Source: Candidatus Neomicrothrix sp. UBA825 (lineage in GTDB: Bacteria > Actinomycetota > Acidimicrobiia > Acidimicrobiales > UBA8592). From it: 17,362 bases of DNA. How positions within the stretch are numbered: position 1 is the first letter of the stretch; every line of letters begins with the position of its first letter. Below are positions 1 through 7,652 of this stretch, in pieces. The stretch covers positions 1 through 17,362 of the forward strand of contig DBHP01000103.1 of the NCBI GenBank assembly GCA_002295705.1, read 5' to 3'. The position numbers and the translations under genes were made by a program. The notes below the pieces were generated by a model, which was not told the DNA's origin, ran no database searches, and saw nothing but the letters and a program-made list of their open reading frames with translations.

Positions 1-374
1 AGCCCGCTTCGACACTATCAGACCTGAATGAAATTCGATTAGTTTTCAAAGCACCCCTAACCGATGATGGCAAAGCAAAAATATCTCTGTCTACAGTCAG
101 AGAAGGCCAAGATATACCAATTGGCGAAACGGTGTTCGAGTCTCCAACAGTAATCACAGCAAGTATCCCTCAAACTCCTAAACCCGGACAATACGTTATC
201 CGATACGTAGTTACTGCAGAGGATGGCGATATGAACGATGGGGGATATGCCTTTGAATTATTTGAACGGCAGGATTCGAGTAAGCCATGGTTACTTCTAG
301 GAGGGGGATTAGGGATAATCCTCGTTGCTGTATTTCTACTCAGAGCATATTCCCAGAGCGCCACGCAAGGATGA
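1..374 (+). CDS. CopC-like domain protein, C-terminal membrane anchor (5' partial)
   Basis: The reading frame is open from base 3 to the TGA at 372-374, so the gene enters from outside the window; a GTG at 132 is only an internal codon. The visible part (about 123 residues) resembles the second half of a CopC/YobA copper-resistance beta-sandwich: an N-terminal stretch like 'LSDLNEIRLVFKAPL', then 'KPGQYVIRYVVTAEDGD' and 'GGYAFEL'. A single C-terminal transmembrane helix follows (from about WLLLGGGLGIILVAVFLL) with a short cytoplasmic tail. CopC proteins are exported copper binders; here the domain would sit outside the membrane. The family's usual 'DGH' copper ligand motif reads DGD, so copper binding is doubtful. 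The stop overlaps the next gene's ATG (ATGA), suggesting an operon. Confidence 0.7.
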   Translation, partial: PASTLSDLNEIRLVFKAPLTDDGKAKISLSTVREGQDIPIGETVFESPTVITASIPQTPKPGQYVIRYVVTAEDGDMNDGGYAFELFERQDSSKPWLLLGGGLGIILVAVFLLRAYSQSATQG

Positions 375-928
375 AAGAGATGAATGAGCCTAAAATACCT
401 CCCCTTGATATCAATAACCTTGAGGCTGATGCTGCCGCAATACTTCAGCCGATGATAGATGCCGGTCGCCCCTGGAATATTTTTCTTACATTAGCGAAGC
501 ACCCAGACCTTGCTAAACGATGGCTAGTCTTTTCGAACCACGTACTATTTAAGTCAACATTACCTCCCCGAGAAAGAGAACTAGCTATCTTGCGGATCGG
601 GTGGCTATGTAAATCAGAATACGAGTGGGCGCAACACAAGATCATAGGTTCCGATGCCGGACTGGAAGTAGCAGAAATAGAAAAGATCAAAGTTGGGCCT
701 CAAGGAGAATGGAACCAACTAGATTCGCTTGTACTTAGAGCCACAGACGAACTGCACGCTGAAAAGCAAATCTCTGAAGAAACGTGGACATCACTCCTAG
801 AATTCTGGAGTGAGCAGCAACTCATGGACCTAGTATTTACTGTCGGCCAATACACACTTGTCTCAATGGCTCTGAAGACATTTGGAGTTCCACTAGATGA
901 CTTCCTAACTGGATGGGATCCAGCATAA
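371..928 (+). CDS. Carboxymuconolactone decarboxylase (CMD/AhpD-like) family protein
   Basis: A 185-residue protein when started at the ATG of the ATGA overlap with the upstream stop; a longer reading from 287 would run deep into the CopC-like gene and adds unrelated residues. The core is an all-helical CMD-like fold: 'LPPRERELAILRIGWL' at about 64-79, then E83-Y84-E85-W86-x-x-H89, the usual acidic/His segment of this family, followed by IIGSDAGL and a 'GPQGEW' turn. No AhpD-type CxxC pair is present (a single Cys80 occurs), so peroxidase-reductase activity is not supported. Many actinobacterial members of this 180-residue group have no known substrate. It is probably cotranscribed with the CopC-like gene; a functional link with it is not evident. 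Confidence 0.8.
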   Translation: MKEMNEPKIPPLDINNLEADAAAILQPMIDAGRPWNIFLTLAKHPDLAKRWLVFSNHVLFKSTLPPRERELAILRIGWLCKSEYEWAQHKIIGSDAGLEVAEIEKIKVGPQGEWNQLDSLVLRATDELHAEKQISEETWTSLLEFWSEQQLMDLVFTVGQYTLVSMALKTFGVPLDDFLTGWDPA

Positions 929-960
929 TTTCTCTAACAAGAGGCCGGAACCAAAACAAG

Positions 961-1034
961 TATTTAAGAATGTATTTTGGGAAAATCAAAATCGTAAATG
1001 GAGCATCCTAACTCCAAAGTACATTCTTGTAATA
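961..1034. repeat. Long imperfect inverted repeat (hairpin) upstream of the F420 oxidoreductase
   Basis: Arm 965-981 pairs with 1013-1029: nine perfect pairs (AAGAATGTA 966-974 with TACATTCTT 1020-1028), then TTTTGGG with TCCAAAG including G-T pairs, around a loop of about 31 nt. After a small internal bulge, TATT 961-964 also pairs with AATA 1031-1034. An inner 5-bp stem (TGGAG 999-1003 / CTCCA 1012-1016) competes with the top of the main stem. No T tract follows the 3' arm, so it is not a standard terminator. It could be an operator or a structured 5' leader. Confidence 0.7.
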
Positions 1035-1074
1035 AAATCATTAAGTAAGAGTACTGAACAGAATCCCAATTTAT

Positions 1075-1079
1075 GAGGT
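1075..1079 (+). promoter_or_regulatory. Shine-Dalgarno site for the F420 oxidoreductase
   Basis: GAGGT sits 4 nt before the ATG at 1084. It is one of only two clear SD sites in the window and supports this start codon. Confidence 0.6.
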
Positions 1080-1083
1080 CAAG

Positions 1084-2025
1084 ATGCGTTACATCCTAGG
1101 TTTACCCACAGACCATGTTGAATCTGTTGACCAGTTTGGTACAAGCCACGCAATCGTTGAAATGGCTACCACCGCTGAAACGCTTGGATTCTCCGGTGTT
1201 TTCGTAACAGATCACCCGGCACCGCCAAAGTCATTTATAGACACTGGCGGCCACCACACACTTGACCCCATGATTACATTGGCAGCTGCAGCAACTTCAA
1301 CAAAAAAAATTAAGCTACTAACAAATCTTTATATAGTCGCATACCGTAACCCACTTCTAGTAGCAAAAATGGTTGCAAGCCTTGACAACCTTTCACTAGG
1401 TCGCCTCATTCTCGGAGTTGGAGCGGGTTACCTTAAAGAAGAATTCCAAGCAACGGGCGCTGATTATGAGAACAGAGGTCAGTTATTAGATCATTACATT
1501 GAAATAATGAAACAAGCTTGGACTGGGAATCCAGTTACAACGAAAGGTTATAACTTCGAAGCAAAGAAAATCATTTCGTTACCAACCCCTGTTTTTCAAA
1601 ATGGCCATTCTTCACCTCCGATATGGGTTGGTGGTAACTCTAAGAATGCTTTAGAGCGCGTTGCACGCTTCGGTGAAGGATGGATTCCTATGGCCACTCC
1701 TAAAGGGATGGAAAAGTTTGTTAAAACAACGGCAATTACTGATATGGCTGCTTTGGGGAAAAGGATCAATGACCTCATGGAGATATGGGAACGATACGAA
1801 AGAAAAGGGAAACCATTTATCTCCATTGAGCCTTGGGATGCCGGGAGATTCGGGTCAAAAAAATGGGACCCTAATAAATACTTGGAACGGATAGATGAAC
1901 TGTCAGAAATGGGAGTTACTCACATCCCCGTCATGCTTAGCTCAATCGGCAGAGAATATGAAGCAACGAGATCTAAATATCTTGAATCCGTTAACGAGTA
2001 TGCGCAACTCATCGGAATTCAATGA
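1084..2025 (+). CDS. LLM-class F420-dependent oxidoreductase
   Basis: This 313-residue protein has the luciferase-like monooxygenase TIM-barrel pattern. It shows 'GFSGVFVTDHP' at about 35-45, 'PMITLAAAATSTKKIKLLTNLYIVAYRNPLLVAKMVASLD', and the highly typical 'GRLILGVGAGYLKEEF' (106-121) with 'RGQLLDHYIEIMK' after it, then 'PPIWVGGNSKNALERVARFGEGW' (178-200). This combination matches the actinobacterial F420 subgroup (the Rv2161c-like/TIGR03619 style) better than FMN-dependent luciferases. It presumably transfers hydride between reduced deazaflavin F420 and an unidentified substrate in the cytoplasm. The start is backed by an SD site. It stands alone on its strand and ends 6 bp before a convergent SDR gene. 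Confidence 0.88.
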   Translation: MRYILGLPTDHVESVDQFGTSHAIVEMATTAETLGFSGVFVTDHPAPPKSFIDTGGHHTLDPMITLAAAATSTKKIKLLTNLYIVAYRNPLLVAKMVASLDNLSLGRLILGVGAGYLKEEFQATGADYENRGQLLDHYIEIMKQAWTGNPVTTKGYNFEAKKIISLPTPVFQNGHSSPPIWVGGNSKNALERVARFGEGWIPMATPKGMEKFVKTTAITDMAALGKRINDLMEIWERYERKGKPFISIEPWDAGRFGSKKWDPNKYLERIDELSEMGVTHIPVMLSSIGREYEATRSKYLESVNEYAQLIGIQ

Positions 2026-2031
2026 AGGAAC

Positions 2032-2844
2032 TCATAGCAAACCAATTTCCGCAGCAACGTCTTGCAGTTGGATGGTTTCACCAGAGATATAGTCGCTTAC
2101 ATTAGAAGCAATATGAGCAACCACCCCTCCAATAACCTCAGGCTCTACACCTAAAGAGGCAACGTTCTCGACTGGACCACGAACAATTTTCACTCGCTCG
2201 GTAGCGACTAGTCCCGGTTGAAGATTCAACGAGGTAATACCATCTTCTCCATATTCGTACCCAAGCTGGACCGCTAAGCGGTGAAAGCCACCTTTGGATA
2301 CGGTATACGCTGACCCCCAACCACCCTTACCGGGCATAGCGAACGGCGGTTCGTACGCTGCAGCTGACGTCATGAATAATAAAGTTCCGCTTCCTTGCTT
2401 CACCATTGAAGCAAGGATCGGTCTGAGGAAAAACATTTGAGCAGTGATATTTCCGAAAATGCGATCTTCTACATCGTTGAGATCGTTGTCTAAAAATCTT
2501 CCATAATTTCCTGGACCGCTATACACGGCGTTACTCAATAGCACATCCACATAACCTAATTTGTCAATAATTGCTTCTGCCGTGGGGACCAAATTATCTC
2601 TTTCCATGAGGTCCATATAGAAAGGGAAAGCTTGCACATTGAATGAGCGGATAATTTTCGCTGTTTCTTCTAAAGAACCAGGAAGCATTACTGCGCTTAG
2701 TCCAGAAGGTTCAGGAGATTGGTCTCCCATTGACATGGTTCGAGCAGTGATTGCCACATCAAAACCCCGTTGAGCCAAAGCAATAGCTGAGGCTTTACCA
2801 ATTCCTCGGCTAGCGCCAGTGACTACTGCAGTTCGTCTCTCCAT
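2032..2844 (-). CDS. Short-chain dehydrogenase/reductase (classical SDR)
   Basis: A 270-residue Rossmann-fold oxidoreductase with all classical SDR landmarks: nucleotide-binding TGASRGIG at 9-16, a SNA variant of the NAG motif at 104-106, and catalytic Ser160, Tyr180 and Lys184 (YTVSK). The insert 'GDQSPEPSGLSAVMLPGS' after beta-2 (about 40-57) is longer than usual and occurs in some SDRs annotated as oxidoreductases of unknown substrate. The gene starts 12 bp after the stop of the PLP decarboxylase gene, so the two may work together (for example an aldehyde or ketone reduction), but this is inference. No SD precedes the ATG; a TAGTTT box lies 9 nt upstream. The gene converges tail-to-tail with the F420 oxidoreductase. 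Confidence 0.88.
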   Translation of the reverse strand: MERRTAVVTGASRGIGKASAIALAQRGFDVAITARTMSMGDQSPEPSGLSAVMLPGSLEETAKIIRSFNVQAFPFYMDLMERDNLVPTAEAIIDKLGYVDVLLSNAVYSGPGNYGRFLDNDLNDVEDRIFGNITAQMFFLRPILASMVKQGSGTLLFMTSAAAYEPPFAMPGKGGWGSAYTVSKGGFHRLAVQLGYEYGEDGITSLNLQPGLVATERVKIVRGPVENVASLGVEPEVIGGVVAHIASNVSDYISGETIQLQDVAAEIGLL

Positions 2845-2853
2845 ATAAGCTTG

Positions 2854-2859
2854 AAACTA
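2854..2859 (-). promoter_or_regulatory. Possible -10 box (leaderless type) for the SDR at 2844
   Basis: On the minus strand TAGTTT lies 9 nt before the ATG and overlaps the stop codon of the decarboxylase gene. No -35 is evident. It is weak alone and is noted because it repeats a pattern seen at other SD-less starts. Confidence 0.25.
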
Positions 2860-4278
2860 TTTTAGGCCGGCGTTGCTATCAATTAGATCCCATAAATCTT
2901 CAACATGTCGCTGCTCAGTCCACGTTGACCCAATTGAAACCCGAATATAAGACACATCATCGGTTACAGATGGAGTTACATACGCTGAACCACTGGCATT
3001 GATTGCATCTGCTAATTCCCTTGTTGCATCATTGCCGTCAGTATGACGAAAGCACACTAATGCTAACGTCCGCGGCGCTATAAGTTCTAACCTTGAGTCG
3101 TTAATAACCCTGGACTCAAGTTCTTTCGCCCAAGCGACATGGGATCTAATGAACGTTCGCAAGTTTTCCGCTCCGTACGACCGAAGGACAAACCAAAGCT
3201 TCAAAGCTCTAAAGCGTCTGCCCAAAGGCACATGCCAATCCCTGTAATCAATAGCAGCCGGATTGTCCTCCGTTTCATTGCGGAGATACGGTGGCAAAAT
3301 ATTTAAAGTTTCTATTAGTTTTGAACGGTCAGAAACCCAAAAGACTGAACAATCAAAATTTGTCAAGAGCCACTTGTGTGGATTAAATGTGTAGCTATCG
3401 ACAAGTTCAACGCCGTCTTGAAGTTCTCTGAACTCTGGACAGATCATTGCACTACCAGCGTAAGCTGCATCAGCGTGATGCCACATTCCGTTCTCCAAAG
3501 CAATAGTGGCTATTGCACGGATAGGATCCATCGCTGTCGTATTTGTTGTGCCAACTGCCGAGCAGACCCATGCCGGGGTGAGGCCAGAATCAATATCATC
3601 CCGAACCATTTGTTCGAAAGCATCAGCATCTATCCCAAACGTTTGAGTTACTGGCACCGAACGAATGTGCTTAAATCCAGCTATTCGAGCTCCCTTTTCG
3701 ATAGACGAATGGGCCTGAGAAGAGCCGTATGCAACGAGTGAATTTGCATCTGCGCCTGACAGCTCAAATTGATGCCTCGCCACAGCAAGAGAGAGGTGTG
3801 TCGAATCCGATGCGCTCATTTGGATAACGCCTCCTCCAGGTCCCTGATCCAAACGCCAGGAAGATGGAAGCCCAAGAAGGTCAACAAGCCAATCCAAAAC
3901 CGCATTTTCTATCTCAGTGGCAGCTGGAGCTGTGGACCACATCATTCCCTGCGTTGCTAAACCCGCAGCCACGAACTCACCCAAAGCGGATACAGGGGAT
4001 GCCCCCGAAGGAAAGAAAGCGTACCAACCAGGATGCTGCCAGTGAGCAACGCCAGGCATCACGACCCTATCAAGGTCGGCAATGATCTCTTCCATTGACT
4101 CAGCCTTCTCGGGAGCGGAAACTGGAAGCATATTCCTGATATCGCCAGGCTTTATAGTGGGGAGCACCTGATACTGATCAACGGTGTCAAAGTATTCCGC
4201 AAGCCAATCAACAAGGCGGTATCCGTATTCTTGAAACTCAGCTTTTGATAAATGCATATTGGAAAGGTCTTCAGTCAT
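2857..4278 (-). CDS. Group II PLP-dependent decarboxylase, aromatic-L-amino-acid decarboxylase-like
   Basis: A 473-residue protein from the ATG at 4278; a longer reading from 4326 adds 16 unconvincing residues inside ybaK. It follows animal DOPA decarboxylase (about 480 residues) closely along its length: 'HPGWYAFFPSGAS' (82-94), stacking His190 in SQAHSS, pyridine-nitrogen Asp270 in HADAAYAGSAMICPEFR, and Schiff-base Lys302 in NPHKWLL. Tyr331 (NILPPYLRN) matches the loop tyrosine that separates true decarboxylases from the aldehyde synthases, which have Phe there. 'VPLGRRFRALKLWFVLRSYG' is also conserved. Expected reaction: decarboxylation of an aromatic amino acid to its amine in the cytoplasm; Tyr, Trp, Phe or DOPA cannot be told apart by eye. 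It overlaps ybaK by 8 bp and precedes an SDR gene. Confidence 0.88.
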   Translation of the reverse strand: MTEDLSNMHLSKAEFQEYGYRLVDWLAEYFDTVDQYQVLPTIKPGDIRNMLPVSAPEKAESMEEIIADLDRVVMPGVAHWQHPGWYAFFPSGASPVSALGEFVAAGLATQGMMWSTAPAATEIENAVLDWLVDLLGLPSSWRLDQGPGGGVIQMSASDSTHLSLAVARHQFELSGADANSLVAYGSSQAHSSIEKGARIAGFKHIRSVPVTQTFGIDADAFEQMVRDDIDSGLTPAWVCSAVGTTNTTAMDPIRAIATIALENGMWHHADAAYAGSAMICPEFRELQDGVELVDSYTFNPHKWLLTNFDCSVFWVSDRSKLIETLNILPPYLRNETEDNPAAIDYRDWHVPLGRRFRALKLWFVLRSYGAENLRTFIRSHVAWAKELESRVINDSRLELIAPRTLALVCFRHTDGNDATRELADAINASGSAYVTPSVTDDVSYIRVSIGSTWTEQRHVEDLWDLIDSNAGLK

Positions 4279-4744
4279 AGTTGGTAAGTGTAACGAAGGA
4301 CGCATCAAGTAGGACAGAGAAAGCATTAGGAACTATGCGGATTTCCTGACCTCTTTTCCCGGCGCTTACATATATTGAGTTCATTGACAATGCTATTTTC
4401 TCCACAAATGTTCGGTGGTAGCGGCGTTGGCCAAAAGGAGAAATGCCGCCCAAGACATATCCAGTTCTTCGCTCAGCGACTTTTCCATTCGCCATGCAGG
4501 CTTTTTTGACTCCAGCTGCTTTCGCTAGGGCTTTTAAATTCAGGGAAGCCGAAACAGGTATCAAACAGACAACGAACTCGCCTGTATTTAATTCAGACAT
4601 CAAAGTTTTAAACACGCTTTCTTCGTTTAGCCCTAATTTACTAGCAGCTTCGCCTCCATAACTCCCAGCTGAAGGGTCGTGATCATAATGCAAAAGCTCA
4701 TACTCAAAACCTGCATCCTCTAATTCTGCTATCGCAGGGGTCAT
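4271..4744 (-). CDS. ybaK: Cys-tRNA(Pro)/Cys-tRNA(Cys) deacylase, YbaK family
   Basis: A 157-residue trans-editing protein of the YbaK/EbsC type. Catalytic Lys46 falls at the same number as in Escherichia coli YbaK (VFKTL), followed by 'LIPVSASLNLKALAKAAGVKKACMA' and the signature ERRTGYVLGGISPFGQ (91-106), then 'SIYVSAGKRGQEI' (123-135). It hydrolyses Cys mischarged on tRNA(Pro) by prolyl-tRNA synthetase, in the cytoplasm. It is the first gene of the minus-strand cluster and is divergent from the molybdenum hydroxylase operon. It has no SD; a TAAGAT box 6 nt before the ATG suggests a leaderless mRNA. Pairing with a PLP decarboxylase gene is probably only genomic convenience. Confidence 0.92.
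   Translation of the reverse strand: MTPAIAELEDAGFEYELLHYDHDPSAGSYGGEAASKLGLNEESVFKTLMSELNTGEFVVCLIPVSASLNLKALAKAAGVKKACMANGKVAERRTGYVLGGISPFGQRRYHRTFVEKIALSMNSIYVSAGKRGQEIRIVPNAFSVLLDASFVTLTNYD
4287..4292 (-). promoter_or_regulatory. Possible internal -10 box for the PLP decarboxylase
   Basis: On the minus strand TACACT lies inside the 3' end of ybaK, 8 nt before the ATG at 4278. There is no SD at that start. The box supports choosing 4278 rather than 4326, but no good -35 is visible. Confidence 0.3.
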
Positions 4745-4750
4745 GATGTA

Positions 4751-4756
4751 ATCTTA
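4751..4756 (-). promoter_or_regulatory. Leaderless-type -10 box for ybaK
   Basis: On the minus strand TAAGAT lies 6 nt before the ATG at 4744. A poor -35 candidate (TTCATG, plus-strand 4774-4779) sits 17 nt further up. Transcription would begin at or next to the start codon. Confidence 0.4.
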
Positions 4757-4792
4757 AAGCAAAACCTATTAGACATGAATTCATCTTTGATA

Positions 4793-4822
4793 TTGAATAA
4801 GTATTGAAAAGAGCGTTATATT
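4793..4822 (+). promoter_or_regulatory. Sigma70-like promoter of the molybdenum hydroxylase operon
   Basis: -35 TTGAAT (4793-4798), an 18-nt spacer and -10 TATATT (4817-4822). The predicted start near 4829 leaves a short leader that holds the SD. It lies back-to-back with the ybaK promoter, so one regulator could act on both. Confidence 0.5.
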
Positions 4823-4834
4823 TCATAAGTACCT

Positions 4835-4842
4835 GGGGAGGT
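4835..4842 (+). promoter_or_regulatory. Strong Shine-Dalgarno for the hydroxylase large subunit
   Basis: GGGGAGGT lies immediately before the ATG at 4846 (4 nt after GGAGG). It decides this start against the TTG at 4804, which would place the SD inside the protein. Confidence 0.75.
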
Positions 4843-4845
4843 TAT

Positions 4846-7155
4846 ATGTCGATAGTTGGAACGAAAGTAATCCGTAAAGAAGACCCCAATCTTTTAACAG
4901 GCAGGGGTCAATTCGTTGATGACATTCAACTCACAGGGACAACCCATATGGCTTTTGTCCGAAGCACAGAGGCACACGCACTGATCAAAGGCATTGACGT
5001 GTCAGCAGCGTTAGAATGTGAAGGAGTCATAGGAGCGTGGACTGCGGCTGATCTTGAGCTTCCACCTTTGCCAGGTGTGCCGGGACTTGAGAGGCCAGCG
5101 CTGGCCATTGATAAAGTGCGCTTTGTTGGAGAAGCAGTGGCAGTAATTGTGGCGGAAAGCAAATACGCAGCAGCAGATGGAACAGAACTAGTAATAGTTG
5201 ATTACGAACCGCTTGGAGCAGTGACAAGCATAGAGGAAGCAACTGCGGAAGATGCGCCACTTTTATATGAGGAACTAGGTTCAAATACAGTCGCAGAAGT
5301 TCCCACTGAAGATGATCACCAAGCTATCTTTGATGCCGCACCGCATACAGAAACAATCAAACTTGTCAATAATCGTTGCACCGCAGCTCCTATTGAAACA
5401 AACGCATGTCTAGCAGACTACGGTCCTGCAGGCCTGACTATTTGGGCTAGTTTTCAAGCCCCGCATCATCTACGAAACCGAATCAGTGCATGGCTAGATA
5501 TCCCCCAAGATCAATGTCGCGTCATCACTCCCGATGTCGGCGGAGGATTCGGGCAAAAAATTAATTTCACCCCAGAGTTTTTCGTTGCACCAGTTCTTTC
5601 GAAGATCCTCAATAGGCCGGTGAAATACTCTCAAACAAGAAGCGAAGCCATGACTTCCATGTATCACGGAAGAGCCCAAGAGCAAGAGGTAAGTGTTGCA
5701 TTTGATAATGAAGGAAAGATTCAGGCACTAAAAGTTTTTGCTTCACAAGATATGGGTGGATATGCAGACGGAACTGGAATGGGAATGCCGGTGCTAACAA
5801 CTGCAATGTCTGCAGGTTGCTATGTGATCCCGAATGTTTCTATTGCATGGAGAAATGTTTTAACGAATACGACTCCTATCGCTGCCTACAGGGGAGCTGG
5901 ACGTCCCGAAGCCACGTATCTCATAGAGCGCGCAATGGACCATATTGCATACAAACTTGACATGGATCCCACAGAGGTGCGCCGACGAAATTACATCCCT
6001 AAGGACAGTTTCCCCTATCCGACCCACTCGGAACTCGCCGTGTATGACAGTGGAAATTTTGAAGGAGCCTTGGATGAACTACTCAATATCATGGATTATG
6101 AAAGTTTAAGAGAAGAACAGGCTGCTAACCGAGAGAATTCTCAGAAACCGCTTTTGGGAATAGGATTTTCAAGTTGGCTGGAAATTGCAGGATTTGGTCC
6201 ACCGGGTTCTCTTGAAGGATTCGGTCACCTTGGGTCGTGGGAATCAGTTCAAATACGAATCCAGCCCGATGGTTCTGCGATTATCTACACAGGAGCTTCC
6301 CCACACGGGCAGGGTACAGTCACGACTTTCGCACAGATTGCTTCAGAATATCTTGGTATTGACTATGAAAAGATTTCTGTCCGGCATGGAGACACTGCAA
6401 CTATTCCGCAAGGAATTGGAACAATGGGTTCTCGACAAGTTGCTGTAGGAGGTGAAGGTGTAAAAAACGCCTCGCTCAAGATTGTTGAGAACGCTAAATC
6501 AATAGCGGCGCATAAACTTGAGGCAAACCCAGAGGATATTGAGGTCGCTGATGGGAGCCTTTTCGTTAAAGGAACCCCAAGCAAAAACCTTACGTGGGCA
6601 GAAGTCGCCACCTTCAGTTTCCAACGCTTAGAACTCCCAGAGACTATGGACCCCGGGTCACTAGATACTACGATCCTCCAAGAAGTACCGAATTTTAGTT
6701 TTCCATCGGGAGCCTATGCGTGCGTAATTGAGATCGACAGACAAACAGGGGATGCGAGGATTCGTGATATGTACCTTGTGGATGATTGCGGAACAGTTAT
6801 AAATCCATTACTGGCTGAAGGACAGGTACATGGGGGAGTCGCGCAAGGCATCGCACAAGCCCTATACGAAGAGTTTAGCTATGACGAGAATGGACAGCCC
6901 ACAACCGCAACGTTCATCGATTACCTTATGCCAGGGGCGCCCGACCTACCTTCATATATTTCTGGAAGAATAAACACCCCGAACCCAAATAATTCTTTGG
7001 GTGCGAAAGGGATAGGGGAGTCTGGTTCAGTAGGAACGCCACCAGCAGTTATGAACGCAGTGGTAGACGCCGTAAGACACTTAGGTGTTACTCACATTGA
7101 TATGCCAGCAACGCCTCAGAAGCTCTGGGAAATACTTCAAGGAGGATCTAAATGA
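4846..7155 (+). CDS. Molybdenum hydroxylase large subunit (CoxL/xanthine dehydrogenase family, form II-like)
   Basis: This 769-residue molybdopterin-cytosine-dinucleotide-type subunit begins 'MSIVGTKVIRKEDPNLLTGRG', the standard start of CoxL-like proteins. Visible landmarks are RCTAAPIE (178-185), GGGFGQK (232-238), the active-site loop AYRGAGR (347-353), PHGQG (486-490) and the catalytic glutamate Glu725 in KGIGESG. AYRGAGR is the 'form II' signature; true CO dehydrogenase (form I) has AYxCSFR with the Cu/Se-ligating Cys, which is absent here. The enzyme therefore probably hydroxylates an aldehyde, N-heterocycle or other organic substrate rather than CO. It works with the next two genes as an L-S-M heterotrimer in the cytoplasm. 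It overlaps the small-subunit gene by ATGA. No cofactor-insertion gene (CoxD/XdhC type) occurs in the window. Confidence 0.92.
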   Translation: MSIVGTKVIRKEDPNLLTGRGQFVDDIQLTGTTHMAFVRSTEAHALIKGIDVSAALECEGVIGAWTAADLELPPLPGVPGLERPALAIDKVRFVGEAVAVIVAESKYAAADGTELVIVDYEPLGAVTSIEEATAEDAPLLYEELGSNTVAEVPTEDDHQAIFDAAPHTETIKLVNNRCTAAPIETNACLADYGPAGLTIWASFQAPHHLRNRISAWLDIPQDQCRVITPDVGGGFGQKINFTPEFFVAPVLSKILNRPVKYSQTRSEAMTSMYHGRAQEQEVSVAFDNEGKIQALKVFASQDMGGYADGTGMGMPVLTTAMSAGCYVIPNVSIAWRNVLTNTTPIAAYRGAGRPEATYLIERAMDHIAYKLDMDPTEVRRRNYIPKDSFPYPTHSELAVYDSGNFEGALDELLNIMDYESLREEQAANRENSQKPLLGIGFSSWLEIAGFGPPGSLEGFGHLGSWESVQIRIQPDGSAIIYTGASPHGQGTVTTFAQIASEYLGIDYEKISVRHGDTATIPQGIGTMGSRQVAVGGEGVKNASLKIVENAKSIAAHKLEANPEDIEVADGSLFVKGTPSKNLTWAEVATFSFQRLELPETMDPGSLDTTILQEVPNFSFPSGAYACVIEIDRQTGDARIRDMYLVDDCGTVINPLLAEGQVHGGVAQGIAQALYEEFSYDENGQPTTATFIDYLMPGAPDLPSYISGRINTPNPNNSLGAKGIGESGSVGTPPAVMNAVVDAVRHLGVTHIDMPATPQKLWEILQGGSK

Positions 7156-7652
7156 GTTATCCAACATCAATAAATATAAATGGAAACGCATACCATAAAT
7201 CCGTTGACCCCCGAACACTACTCGTACACTTCATACGTGAGGAATGCGGTTTAACGGGAACACACATAGGTTGTGACACATCAAACTGTGGGGCTTGCAC
7301 GGTGCTCCTCGACGGAAACGCTGTTAAATCTTGCACAGTGCTAGCAGTGCAAGCAAACAACCACGAAATAACCACTGTTGAAGGTCTTGCAAATGACGAT
7401 GGATCTTTTACTCCAGTCCAAGAGGGCTTTAGGCAAGAACATGGATTGCAATGCGGGTATTGCACCCCTGGAATGTTGATGGCAGCTACAGCTCTACTTG
7501 ATGAGATACCTAATCCAAGCGAACAGGAGATCCGAGAAAACCTAGAAGGGAACCTATGCAGATGCACAGGTTACGAAATGATCGTCCGTTCAGTTCAATG
7601 GGCAGCACAAAACCCCGATGGAATTCCAGTACAGATAGGGGAAAGCTCATGA
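7152..7652 (+). CDS. Molybdenum hydroxylase small subunit, two [2Fe-2S] clusters (CoxS family)
   Basis: A 166-residue electron-transfer subunit. The plant-ferredoxin-like cluster uses Cys41, Cys46, Cys49 and Cys61 (GCDTSNCGAC ... C), and the helical domain cluster uses Cys101, Cys104, Cys136 and Cys138 (QCGYCTPGM and NLCRCTGY). All eight ligands are present. It passes electrons from the Mo site of the large subunit to FAD on the medium subunit. Its ATG overlaps the large-subunit stop (ATGA) and its own stop overlaps the medium-subunit ATG, which points to translational coupling and equal stoichiometry. Confidence 0.95.
   Translation: MSYPTSININGNAYHKSVDPRTLLVHFIREECGLTGTHIGCDTSNCGACTVLLDGNAVKSCTVLAVQANNHEITTVEGLANDDGSFTPVQEGFRQEHGLQCGYCTPGMLMAATALLDEIPNPSEQEIRENLEGNLCRCTGYEMIVRSVQWAAQNPDGIPVQIGESS

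Noticed and set aside
287..370. Longer N terminus for the CMD-family protein
   Set aside because: It lies inside the CopC-like gene in another frame; the ATGA overlap at 371 gives a normal-length protein.
4279..4326. ATG at 4326 as start of the PLP decarboxylase
   Set aside because: It adds 16 residues with no similarity to the family and a 56-bp overlap with ybaK; 4278 leaves an 8-bp overlap.
4804..4845. TTG start 14 codons upstream of the hydroxylase large subunit
   Set aside because: It overlaps the predicted -10 box and SD; the ATG at 4846 has a strong SD and the standard family N terminus.
5027..5284. Leucine-rich minus-strand frame opposite the large subunit
   Set aside because: It is the antisense of a conserved coding region and has no start signal; its low complexity comes from Glu/Ala codons on the other strand.
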